A stretch of DNA of 14,346 nucleotides from DASZMJ01 sp035551935 (GTDB lineage Bacteria; Planctomycetota; Planctomycetia; Isosphaerales; Isosphaeraceae), in contig DASZMJ010000047.1 in assembly GCA_035551935.1 (NCBI GenBank), positions 1 to 14,346 of the forward strand, read 5' to 3'. The notes under the pieces were generated by a model. It worked only from the letters and a program-made list of their open reading frames with translations, made no database searches and was not told where the DNA came from. The position numbers were made by a program, and so were the translations under genes. Positions 7,249 through 13,952 of this stretch are shown here, one piece after another (position 1 is the first letter of the stretch; every line of letters begins with the position of its first letter).

Positions 7249-7797
7249 ATGCCCGCGACGTTCTGGACGGTCGGCCACTCGACCCGTCCCATCGACGAGT
7301 TCCTCGGCCTCTTGCGGGGCATGTCGATCGGCCTGGTGGCCGACGTCCGCCGCTTCCCCGGCTCGCGCAGGTATCCGCATTTCAACGAAGATGCCCTGGC
7401 GGCGGCATTGGCCGGGGCCGGCATCGGCTATCGACACGTCCCCGGGCTCGGCGGCCGTCGCGGCAAGCGGGCGCCGGGCTCGCCGAACACGGCGTGGCGG
7501 GTCGAGGCGTTCAACGCCTTCGCCGACCACATGGCCTCCGCCGAATTCCGCGGGGCGCTCGACGAGCTGATCGCCCTAGCCGAGGATCGTCGCGTCGCGA
7601 TCATGTGCTCCGAGGCCGTCCCCTGGCGGTGCCACCGCCGCCTGATCGCCGACGCGCTGGTCGCCCGCGGCCACGACGTGCTCGACATCCTCGGACCCGG
7701 CAAGGCCGACCCCCATTCGCTCACCCCCTTCGCCCGGCTCGTCGGCGACCTCCCCACCTACCCCGCCGAGCCCCTCTTCGGCGCGGCGGAAGGATGA
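7249..7797 (+). CDS. DUF488 family protein
   Basis: The 182-aa protein carries the DUF488 signatures: TVGHSTR at the N-terminus (7-13), LVADVRRFPGSRRYPHFN (29-46), a YRHVPGLGGRR segment (61-71), and IMCSEAVPWRCHRRLIADAL (118-137) with Cys120, Glu122, Cys128 and His129. The conserved Cys/His residues suggest a catalytic or metal-binding site, but the family has no settled biochemical role that I know of. There is no signal peptide or membrane segment, so it should be cytoplasmic. GGAGG lies four bases before the ATG. It is probably the third gene of the ferredoxin-glycosylase operon, and the neighbour hints at a role in DNA damage or stress response without proving it. Confidence 0.88.
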   Translation: MPATFWTVGHSTRPIDEFLGLLRGMSIGLVADVRRFPGSRRYPHFNEDALAAALAGAGIGYRHVPGLGGRRGKRAPGSPNTAWRVEAFNAFADHMASAEFRGALDELIALAEDRRVAIMCSEAVPWRCHRRLIADALVARGHDVLDILGPGKADPHSLTPFARLVGDLPTYPAEPLFGAAEG

Positions 7798-7989
7798 GGG
7801 GCCGACACGCCCTCGATCCCTCGTCATGTGCGATCGATCCCCGGTCATTCCCGGCGAGGCCCGCGATTCCGGCTTGATCGCGGCGCCGTCATCGGCGAGA
7901 CTGTCGCGACCGGCCGGCGGCCGGGCCGTCGCCGGAGCGCGCGGCCGGGCCGGGGCGAGACGAAACAACACCGAACGTCGGAGGACGCC
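7798..7989. other. Intergenic region with stem-loops and a repeat-like stretch
   Basis: No gene is seen here. GAGGG (7796-7800) and CCCTC (7810-7814) could form a weak hairpin behind the DUF488 gene. The segment 7843-7872 resembles the class of dispersed repeats containing GTCATTCCCG. A hairpin CCGGCC/GGCCGG with a GGC loop lies at 7910-7924. A possible -35 TTGATC (7874-7879) has only a poor -10 (GAGACT, 7897-7902) at 17 bases, so I do not call a promoter. Confidence 0.4.
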
Positions 7990-8406
7990 ATGAGCGACGC
8001 GGACGCGGGCGGCAACCCGCCGCACCCCCCACAGCAGCATCAGGGGCAGGCCACCACCGAGGTCTTCGTGGACGACTCGGGCACGGTGCCCTCGTACTCG
8101 AACTTCTGCCGGGTCACCGCCACGCCGGAGGAGGTCATCCTCGACTTCGGCCTGAACCCGCAGCCCTTCGCCACCGGCCGCCAGGACGTGAAGGCGAATC
8201 AGCGGATCGTCATGAACTTCTACACCGCCAAGCGGCTCCTGACGGCCCTCGGCATGACGATCCAGCGGCACGAGGGGACCTTCGGCTCCATCGAGCTCGA
8301 CGTCCGCCGCCGCGCCGGTGCCGGCCAGCAGCAGCCGCAGTTCCAGCGGCCGACCGTCCCGGTCCCGGGCGCCTCGCCCGGCGGCCCGCAGGGGATCGTC
8401 GAGTGA
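7990..8406 (+). CDS. DUF3467 domain protein
   Basis: The 138-aa protein has a Gln/Pro-rich N-terminus (about 1-22), a DUF3467 domain (about 23-105) and a Gln/Pro/Gly-rich disordered tail. Hallmarks are VPSYSNFCRVTATPEEVILDFG (33-54), an ANQRIVMNFYTAKRLLTAL segment (69-87) and a closing EGTFGSIELD (95-104). The function of this family is unknown. It is compact and has no signal or membrane segment, so it is probably cytosolic. The frame is open further upstream, but the ATG at 7990 has GGAGG five bases before it, and the family similarity begins after it. It is separated from the DUF488 gene by 192 bases and may be transcribed separately. Confidence 0.87.
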   Translation: MSDADAGGNPPHPPQQHQGQATTEVFVDDSGTVPSYSNFCRVTATPEEVILDFGLNPQPFATGRQDVKANQRIVMNFYTAKRLLTALGMTIQRHEGTFGSIELDVRRRAGAGQQQPQFQRPTVPVPGASPGGPQGIVE

Positions 8407-8452
8407 GGTCGCGGTGATCTTGATCTGATCCCCGGAGCCCGGCCCGACTCGC

Positions 8453-9553
8453 ATGAGACGCCGCGTCACCGTCGTGGGCCCGGCGTACCTCGACCGCGTC
8501 GCGCGGGTCGATCGGCCGTTGATCGACCCGGCGATCGGTCCGCCGCTCGACGGCAGCGTGGACGGGCGGCTCGCCGGGGGTGCGGCGCCGGCATTGACGC
8601 TGGTCGACCCGCTCGGCGGGTCGATCGTCGTCGCGCCCCCCGACGGCTGGCCGGGGCCGGTCGGCACCGTCGAGCTCGCGCGCCCGCTGGTCGAGGGCCG
8701 CGGCGACTGGCGGCGCGAGGTCCGGGGCGTCGACTGGCGCGACGACCTCGGCGGCATGGGCGCCGGCTTCGCCGCCGCCCTCGGCGGCCGGCTCCTCGGC
8801 GCCCTCGGCCCGCCCGAGGACCCGAGGAGTCGCCAGATCGCCGACCTCCTCGAGGCCGCCGGCATCGACCACAGGCCGATCCGCATCGCCGGGCGCGAGG
8901 CCGACTGGACCCTCCTCATCACCAGCGCCGAGTTCGGCGACAAGCTGCCCATCGGCTTCCGGGGGTGCCACTCGGCGCTGACCGAGGGCGACGTCCGTGA
9001 CGAGGAGGCGTGCGACCTCCGCGTCGTGGCCGCGTTGCCGAACCCATTGGCGGCGGCGGCCTTGCGGGCCCCGGGCGCGGCCGTCCGGTTCTTCGCCCCG
9101 GCCGCGAGGAACATGCTCGACAGGACCTTCCCCCTGGCCTGTTTCGCCGACGCCATCGACGCCCTGAGCTGTAACCGTCGCGAGTGGGAGAGCCTGCCCG
9201 ACCGCGACGCCGTGGCCGATCGGCTCGCCCTCCTGGCCGTCACCGACGGCCCCCGAGGGGCCTCGGTCCATTATCGTTCGGCCGACGGATCGACCCGCCT
9301 GCTCCGCGGCCCGGCGTTCCCCCGCTCCCGACCGCCCCGCGACACCAACCGGGCCGGCGAGGCGTTCGCGGCCACCCTCCTGGGTTCTCTCCTCGATGCC
9401 GGCTGGACCCCCGGCCACGCGGACCCGGAGATGATCCACGACGCCTTCCGCCGCGCCTCGGCCGCCTCGGCCCTCGTGCTCGACCTGACCGGCTTCGGCT
9501 TCCCCACCGACGAGGAGATCGATCGGGCGTCGCGGGCCGGGATCGTCTCGTGA
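8453..9553 (+). CDS. PfkB-fold carbohydrate kinase-like protein with altered active site
   Basis: The 366-aa protein has the ribokinase/PfkB layout. It starts VTVVGPAYLDRV with Asp14 at the substrate position, has GGMGAGFAAALGG (100-112) where the family has GGxxxNxA, has NRREWESL with Asn241 and Glu244 (the NxxE metal site), a VTDGPRG nucleotide loop (263-269), and DTNRAGEAF (297-305). The last is the anion-hole and catalytic motif, normally DTxGAGDAF. Here Arg300 replaces Gly and Glu303 replaces the catalytic Asp. The family Asn of the GG motif is also missing (Gly105). It may be a kinase with changed chemistry or a non-catalytic binder. The substrate is unknown. The nearest GGAG is 15 bases upstream of the ATG, a long spacing. 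The gene is convergent with tsaB, 17 bases apart. Confidence 0.8.
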   Translation: MRRRVTVVGPAYLDRVARVDRPLIDPAIGPPLDGSVDGRLAGGAAPALTLVDPLGGSIVVAPPDGWPGPVGTVELARPLVEGRGDWRREVRGVDWRDDLGGMGAGFAAALGGRLLGALGPPEDPRSRQIADLLEAAGIDHRPIRIAGREADWTLLITSAEFGDKLPIGFRGCHSALTEGDVRDEEACDLRVVAALPNPLAAAALRAPGAAVRFFAPAARNMLDRTFPLACFADAIDALSCNRREWESLPDRDAVADRLALLAVTDGPRGASVHYRSADGSTRLLRGPAFPRSRPPRDTNRAGEAFAATLLGSLLDAGWTPGHADPEMIHDAFRRASAASALVLDLTGFGFPTDEEIDRASRAGIVS

Positions 9554-9570
9554 CAAACGGTCGGTTCGGA

Positions 9571-10266
9571 TCAAGAGGCGGGGCTCCGCGCGTCCCACTG
9601 GTCTTCGGCGGCGCTGCGGCGGAGGTAGACGGGCTCGACGAACCAGGGGTCGACGAGCCGGCCGGCGTCGAGGGCCGCGCGGGCGAGGGGGATGAGCCGG
9701 CGGCCGTCGGGGCGATGGGCCTCGGGATCGGCCGGCAGCAGGGCCGAGGCCGGAATGGCGAAGCCGGGCCGGAGCACGGCGGGGCCGATCACGAGCGTCC
9801 CCGGCGTCAATCGAGCCGCCCAAGCCGATGCGGCCTCGACCCGCGTCGAGCCGACGCGGAGCAAGGGAGAGCCGGGCCCTTCGCGGGCGAAGTCGGCGAC
9901 GAACAGGTCGCCGCGCTGGGCGTCGGCGACGACGCTGAGGCGTAACACATCTTCCCCGGCGTTGGCGGCGAGGATCTCGAGGCTGTCGAGGCCGACCAGG
10001 GGCGTGCCGATGGCATAGGCGAGCGTCTTGGCCGCCGTCACGCCGACCCGCAGGCCGGTGTACGAGCCGGGGCCGAGGCCGACGGCGATCGCGTCGAGCC
10101 CGGCGACGCCCAGGCCGCCCGCGCGGAGGAGGTCGCGGATCGCAGGCACGAGGCCGCGGCCGTGCTGGCGGTCGTCGGCCGACGGGGCGACCAGGACCGT
10201 CCCGTCCTCCAGGCCCAGCGCGATCGCGGCCCGGGGGGTCGAAGTATCCATGGCAAGAATGTTCAT
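9571..10266 (-). CDS. tsaB: tRNA t6A biosynthesis protein TsaB
   Basis: The 231-aa protein is the ASKHA-fold scaffold partner of TsaD in making N6-threonylcarbamoyladenosine at tRNA position 37. Family marks are MNILAMDTSTPRAA at the start, GLGPGSYTGLRVGVTAAK (63-80), DAQRGDLFVADF (115-126) and the closing EPVYLRR (211-217). Length fits the usual 220-240 aa. ATG at 10266 is preferred to the TTG just before it. No Shine-Dalgarno is visible: the 34-base gap after the J-domain gene ends in the AT-rich GAAAAATTCGGTTTG. Initiation may depend on low structure or on coupling. TsaD, TsaC and TsaE are not in the window. As the last gene of a four-gene run, its neighbours do not obviously share its function. 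Confidence 0.93.
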   Translation of the reverse strand: MNILAMDTSTPRAAIALGLEDGTVLVAPSADDRQHGRGLVPAIRDLLRAGGLGVAGLDAIAVGLGPGSYTGLRVGVTAAKTLAYAIGTPLVGLDSLEILAANAGEDVLRLSVVADAQRGDLFVADFAREGPGSPLLRVGSTRVEAASAWAARLTPGTLVIGPAVLRPGFAIPASALLPADPEAHRPDGRRLIPLARAALDAGRLVDPWFVEPVYLRRSAAEDQWDARSPAS

Positions 10267-10300
10267 CAAACCGAATTTTTCAACGAGTGCGACGCACGGC

Positions 10301-11005
10301 TCAGTGGCCGTCGCGGGGGATGATGGTCTCGCGGGTGGACTGGACGACGCCGAGGCCCTTGGGGTGGAGGGCCGCCCGGAACGCGCGGGCGGCCTCGGAG
10401 GCGAGGATGGCGGTCGGGTAGTTCAGCCAGCCGACGAACCGGCAAACCTCGGCGTTGCACCGCGAGGCGACCCCCTCGGTGCGCCGGGCCAGGGCGTCGA
10501 AGGCGGCGGAGATCACCGCGAGGATCGGCCCGGCCTCGGCCGCCCCGGGGGCCGGACGGCCCAGCTCGCGCGAGGGCCAGGAGACGTGCAGGCAGCAGCT
10601 CAGGTTGCGCTGCGCGGGGGACAGGGTCAGCAGCTCGACGGGGTCGTCGAGCTGGAAGCGGACGAGGAACAGCTCGACGTCCACGAGCCGGACCGGGTCG
10701 CCGACCTCGTCGCGGACGCCGGGCCGGACGTGCTCGCCGCCCTCGGCCGGGTCGGCCGGGTTCACGGGCCGGATCGGCGGTCGGGTCCGCTCGCGCGAGA
10801 ACTCCTCGGAGGCCCGGCCGACGACGCGGGCGGTGCTCAGGACCTCGAACGATCGCCGGACGACCCGGAAGGCCCAGGCGTCGCCCCCCTGGTCGGGGTG
10901 GTGGCGACGGGCCTTGTCGTGGTAGGCGTCGCGGATCGCCTGCAACGGCGCGCCGGGCGGGACCCCGAGCACTTCCGCGGGGTCGAGCTGGAAATCGATC
11001 GCCAT
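10301..11005 (-). CDS. J-domain (DnaJ-like) protein with unknown C-terminal region
   Basis: The 234-aa protein begins with a J-domain (about 9-60): PAEVLGVPPGAPLQAIRDAY, then KARRHHPDQGGD with the essential His36-Pro37-Asp38 that stimulates the ATPase of DnaK-type chaperones. It lacks the Gly/Phe region, the zinc-binding CxxCxGxG repeats and the DnaJ C-terminal domains, so it is a class C J-protein. Residues 61-234 match no domain I recognise. They include a hydrophobic stretch (106-127), four cysteines (Cys137, Cys138, Cys183, Cys188) and a conserved-looking FVGWLNYPTAILASEAARAF (190-209). There is no signal peptide or membrane helix. AGAGG lies seven bases before the ATG. Gaps are 43 bases to the upstream GH99 gene and 34 to tsaB. 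Confidence 0.82.
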   Translation of the reverse strand: MAIDFQLDPAEVLGVPPGAPLQAIRDAYHDKARRHHPDQGGDAWAFRVVRRSFEVLSTARVVGRASEEFSRERTRPPIRPVNPADPAEGGEHVRPGVRDEVGDPVRLVDVELFLVRFQLDDPVELLTLSPAQRNLSCCLHVSWPSRELGRPAPGAAEAGPILAVISAAFDALARRTEGVASRCNAEVCRFVGWLNYPTAILASEAARAFRAALHPKGLGVVQSTRETIIPRDGH

Positions 11006-11048
11006 CGGGGCCTCTCGGCGGTTTGGGAGGGAGGGAAAGGGCGCCCGG

Positions 11049-12815
11049 TCAGCGGCGGGCGGCGAGGGTGAGTAGCCGGCGGATCAGGTCGTCGCGGTCG
11101 AGGCCGGGGAGGTCCCAGATGCGGAACCATGCATAAAACCAGCGCGCCGGGGCGAACGGCCCGGCCGTGTACCGCAAGGCGAGCAGGCCGTGCCCGATCG
11201 GCCGGCCGTCGGCGGCCTGGAGGGTGGCCAGGGGCTCGACGACCGCGGTGCCGTCGGCCGGCGGGACCGCGGGCCGGAACCGAGGGTCGCCGGTGGTCGG
11301 GAACGGCAGGTCGCCGAGCTCGGCCAGGGGGCCCCGGAACCGGACGACGAGGTCGGGCGCCGGTGGGGTCTCGAAGCCGATCGCCAGCGGGAGCCCGACG
11401 GTGTTGCTCCAGGAGACCTGGCCGGTGTCGAGCGACTGGTTCATCGGCCAGGGCTCGAAGCTCGCGACCACCATCACCCCCCCTGCCCTGGCGAACCGCC
11501 GCAAGGCGGCGTCGAGGGTCCGGCCCCGGCCGAAGTCGGTGCGGACCTTCTCGCCGCCGCCGTAGATCAGGATCGGGCAGTCGCGCGCCGTGATCGCGCC
11601 GTGGCAGAAGGCCCGGAGGCTCACGAGCCGGCACGGCAGGCCGCTGGACAGGACGTCGGCCCCGATCGGCCCGAGGCCGCCGAGCAGGCCGATCGTCCCG
11701 CCGCGCCAGGAGTCCACCAGCGGCTTCCAGCGCGGGTCGACCGGCACGGGGACGACCCTAGCCTCGGGGTCCTTGAACCGGGCGGCGAGGCCCCGGGTCG
11801 CCTCGAGCTCGCGGTCGCCGTCCTCGACCGAGGGCTCGACCTGGGTCCCCTCGTGCCACTCGTTCCAGGTCGAGACCAGGGCCCAGTCGAGCCCCGTGCC
11901 GATGACCGCCTCCCAGCCGGCGCGATAGGTCCGGCCGCCGTGCCGCGAGACGACGAAGCCGGGGCGCCGGATCTTCGTATCATCATAGCCAGGGATGATC
12001 GTCCCGCACGCCAGCTTGCCCGCCTCGCGGGCCGTCGCCAGCGTCTCCAGGGCCGCGGCACGGGTCAGGCGCTCGATCCGGTCGAGCGGCCGGCCGGCGA
12101 GCCGGTCGGCGAGGCTGTAGTGGTGGATGCCGTCGAACTCGTCGGCGAACTCCGGCGCGACGGCGTCGGCGACCAGGAACGGCTCGACGCCCGTCCGGCC
12201 CCGCACCAAAGCCCGGACCGCCCGCCAACGCCCCGGCGGCCCGAGCTCGCCGAGGGCGCGGCTGTAGACGAAGATCACCGGGCGGTCGCCGACGCGGAGC
12301 CACGTCTTGCTGTCGGTGTAGCGGCGGATCAGGTAGACCAGGTCGTCGGCCGCCTTGCGCTCGCGGTCCTCGGGCCGGGGGGCGTCGATCCGCTCGTAAT
12401 AGACGCTCACGACCCGGCCGTGCCTCGCGGCGGCGTCCAGGACGCGAGACATCGCGAGGTCGCCGTCCTCGCGGTCGCGGCCCCACCAGCTCACGATCGG
12501 GCCGTCGATCCCCGCCTCGGCCATCTGCCGCATCTGGCGGTCGAGTGCCTTCGCGTCGACGCTGTCATACGGCCCCGAGGCCGGGTAGTCCGTCGCGCTG
12601 GCGATCGCCCGCCGCTCGGGCTGGACCCCCTCCCAGTGCAACCAGTGCTTCGAGACCTCGGGCGTCCGGTACCACGCGTAATAGAAGGCCAGCACCCGAC
12701 GCGGGGTCGATGGCTGGGCGGAGGAAGACGGTTGCCACAGAGGGTACAGAAAGCAAAGAGAGAAAAGTAGAAATAATTTCGATATTTGAAATGTTGACTT
12801 TGAGGGACGATTCAT
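11049..12815 (-). CDS. Secreted glycoside hydrolase 99-like protein with extra C-terminal domain
   Basis: The 588-aa protein has an N-terminal signal peptide (basic start, core FLLFSLCFLYPLW, likely cleavage after SSA33). A (beta/alpha)8 domain follows (about 40-350) with GH99 marks: LAFYYAWYRTPE (42-53), VSWWGRDRED (108-117), YYERID (139-144), PVIFVYSRALGE (179-190), and STWNEWHEGTQVEPS (315-329). Glu319 and Glu322 correspond to the catalytic pair of the bacterial endo-alpha-mannosidases. It should act on glycans outside the cytoplasm; the actual substrate is uncertain. Residues about 370-588 form a second domain with GTIGLLGGLGP and CPILIYGGGEKVRTD, reminiscent of a class I glutamine amidotransferase-like alpha/beta fold. 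GGGAG lies eight bases before the ATG. The signal peptide is encoded in AT-rich, repeat-like DNA. M48 is upstream by 30 bases. Confidence 0.85.
   Translation of the reverse strand: MNRPSKSTFQISKLFLLFSLCFLYPLWQPSSSAQPSTPRRVLAFYYAWYRTPEVSKHWLHWEGVQPERRAIASATDYPASGPYDSVDAKALDRQMRQMAEAGIDGPIVSWWGRDREDGDLAMSRVLDAAARHGRVVSVYYERIDAPRPEDRERKAADDLVYLIRRYTDSKTWLRVGDRPVIFVYSRALGELGPPGRWRAVRALVRGRTGVEPFLVADAVAPEFADEFDGIHHYSLADRLAGRPLDRIERLTRAAALETLATAREAGKLACGTIIPGYDDTKIRRPGFVVSRHGGRTYRAGWEAVIGTGLDWALVSTWNEWHEGTQVEPSVEDGDRELEATRGLAARFKDPEARVVPVPVDPRWKPLVDSWRGGTIGLLGGLGPIGADVLSSGLPCRLVSLRAFCHGAITARDCPILIYGGGEKVRTDFGRGRTLDAALRRFARAGGVMVVASFEPWPMNQSLDTGQVSWSNTVGLPLAIGFETPPAPDLVVRFRGPLAELGDLPFPTTGDPRFRPAVPPADGTAVVEPLATLQAADGRPIGHGLLALRYTAGPFAPARWFYAWFRIWDLPGLDRDDLIRRLLTLAARR
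12731..12767. repeat. AT-rich CACAGAG-type repeat-like segment
   Basis: The stretch containing TTGCCACAGAGGGTACAG and GCAAAGAGAGAAAA lies within an AT-rich island of about 12720-12815 in otherwise very GC-rich DNA. It resembles CCACAGAGxACACAGAG-type sequences that I recall as dispersed intergenic repeats in planctomycete and related genomes. Here it forms codons about 17-29 of the GH99 gene. A genome-wide search is needed to confirm that it is repeated. Confidence 0.4.
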
Positions 12816-12845
12816 TTCCGAGTCTCCCGGGCCGCGATGCCGCCG

Positions 12846-13733
12846 TCAGTCCCCCATCCCGGTCATGCCCTTGAGCGACCGGCCGCGGGTGAGGTCGGGG
12901 GGGATGCCGTTGGGGTAGGACTGCTTGAGGGCCTGGGCGATGGCCTCGAGGCGGGTCTCGGGCAGGGGGTGGGTGGCGAGGAACTCGGGGGTCCGGCCGC
13001 CGGCGGAGGCGGCCTTGAGGATCTTCATGACGTCGAGCATCGCCGAGGGGTCGTAGCCGGCCTGGGCCATGGCCTTGAGGCCGAAGGCGTCGGACTGGGA
13101 TTCGTCGGCGCGGCTGTAGTGGAGCTGGAACATCTGGTTGGCCAGGGCGGCGGCCATCTGGGCGCGCCGGCCGTTGCCGCGGTCGTCAGTGGCGCCGACG
13201 CCGGCGGCGACCGTCAGGACCTGGCCGAGCTGGCCGGCGGCCATCTGCTGCGCGGCGTGGCGGTGGATGACGTGGCCGATCTCGTGGCCGAGCACGCCGG
13301 CCAGCTCGGCCTCGTCGTCGAGCTTGTTGAAGAGGCCGAGCGTGATGAAGATCTGGCCGCCGGGCAGGGCGAAGGCGTTGATCGTCCTGGGATCTTCGAG
13401 GAGGTGGAAGTGGAAGTTGTCGGCATACGGGCTGCGGCCCGCGTCGCCCCGCTCGACCAGGAGGTTGCCGACCCGGCGGACCTCGCGGGCGCGGAGGTCG
13501 TCGCTGGGCACGTCGCCCCCCATCTGCGCCGCCATCTTGGGCGCCGCCTCCAGGCCGAGCGACATCTCTTGTTGTTCACTCATCGCCACGTGCTGCCGCT
13601 CGCCGGTGACGGGGTTGGTCTGGACCCTCATCATGAACGAGACGATCCCGAACAGCGCGATGACCGCCGCGACGACCCAACGCACCGGGAACCCTCGGCC
13701 GCGGCCACCGTCGTACTCGCCGGGCATCGCCAT
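12846..13733 (-). CDS. M48 family zinc metalloprotease, membrane-anchored
   Basis: The 295-aa protein has a short basic N-terminus, one membrane helix (about 16-35, a signal anchor), then a peptidase domain. The zinc site is GVLGHEIGHVIHRH (146-159), with His150, His154 and catalytic Glu151, and third ligand Glu211 in SRADESQSDAFGLKAM. INAFALPGGQIFITLGLF (118-135) and ATHPLPETRLEAI (253-265) are further M48 marks, as in periplasmic BepA/LoiP-like proteases that handle misassembled envelope proteins. There are no TPR repeats after the peptidase domain, unlike BepA. The catalytic part should face the periplasm. ATG at 13733 is chosen over a GTG at 13766 because GGGGGTGGA lies before it and a possible extended -10 overlaps the longer leader. 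It heads the M48-GH99-J-domain-tsaB run. Confidence 0.9.
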   Translation of the reverse strand: MAMPGEYDGGRGRGFPVRWVVAAVIALFGIVSFMMRVQTNPVTGERQHVAMSEQQEMSLGLEAAPKMAAQMGGDVPSDDLRAREVRRVGNLLVERGDAGRSPYADNFHFHLLEDPRTINAFALPGGQIFITLGLFNKLDDEAELAGVLGHEIGHVIHRHAAQQMAAGQLGQVLTVAAGVGATDDRGNGRRAQMAAALANQMFQLHYSRADESQSDAFGLKAMAQAGYDPSAMLDVMKILKAASAGGRTPEFLATHPLPETRLEAIAQALKQSYPNGIPPDLTRGRSLKGMTGMGD

Positions 13734-13775
13734 GGTCCACCCCCATTGCTTCGAACCTTTGAGCACGCGACCCCG

Positions 13776-13784
13776 TTAATAGCA
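13776..13784 (-). promoter_or_regulatory. Possible extended -10 promoter of the M48 run
   Basis: On the minus strand TGC-TATTAA (13784-13776) reads as an extended -10 element, with a start near 13768 and a leader of about 35 bases. A perfect TTGACA (13814-13809) lies upstream, but its spacing of 27 bases is too long for it to be the matching -35 box. Confidence 0.35.
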
Positions 13785-13835
13785 AATGGTGCGCCTCCTG
13801 CCTCGCAGTGTCAATCCGTCGCGCGGCCTACCCTC

Positions 13836-13870
13836 TTCGTCGTAGGCACGCTCCGCGTGCCCGCGACGAA
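13836..13870. repeat. Imperfect 35-base palindrome (dispersed-repeat-like hairpin)
   Basis: Outer arms TTCGTCG (13836-13842) and CGACGAA (13864-13870) and inner arms GGCACGC (13845-13851) and GCGTGCC (13855-13861) are perfectly complementary, with a TCC loop and a two-base mismatch on each side. It lies in the spacer between the M48 gene and the terminal hypothetical gene. The core TAGGCACGCTCCGCGTGCC is one I recall as a common intergenic palindrome, often read in small false ORFs as VGTLRVP. It may also weaken read-through. Confidence 0.55.
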
Positions 13871-13932
13871 AGCGCACCCCGGACGCCGCCGACCCGTTCG
13901 GATTGGCCTTCGCTGATGGGAAGCGGTCGTCC

Positions 13933-13952
13933 GAGGCCCGGAAACGGGCCTC
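13933..13952 (-). terminator. GNRA-type hairpin at the stop of the terminal gene
   Basis: GAGGCCCG (13933-13940) and CGGGCCTC (13945-13952) form a perfect 8-bp stem around GAAA (TTTC in the minus-strand RNA). The stem takes in the last two bases of the TGA stop codon of the gene ending at 13951. No U-tract follows, so it would be a GC-rich non-canonical terminator or a 3'-end stabiliser. Confidence 0.45.

Noticed and set aside
4030..7530. Very long minus-strand open frame continuing upstream of the histidine kinase (1774 aa in total)
   Set aside because: It runs antisense to acs, ferredoxin, mpg and part of DUF488, all of which have clear family motifs. Its translation is Arg/Pro/Gly/Asp-rich without domains. 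Only 2206-4029 is real.
7576..9823. Two long minus-strand open frames (555 and 537 aa)
   Set aside because: They lie antisense to DUF488, DUF3467, the PfkB-like gene and part of tsaB in other frames. They show no recognisable domain and have biased shadow composition.
11190..12770. 526-aa plus-strand open frame
   Set aside because: It is antisense to the GH99-like gene, which has a signal peptide, catalytic motif and Shine-Dalgarno. The plus-strand frame has none.
13809..13814. Perfect TTGACA on the minus strand as the -35 box of the M48 gene
   Set aside because: It is 27 bases from TATTAA, which is too far, and no acceptable -10 occurs at 16-19 bases.
12837..13916. 359-aa plus-strand open frame
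   Set aside because: It is antisense to the M48 peptidase with its HEIGH site, and its translation is Gly/Val/Glu-rich without family motifs.
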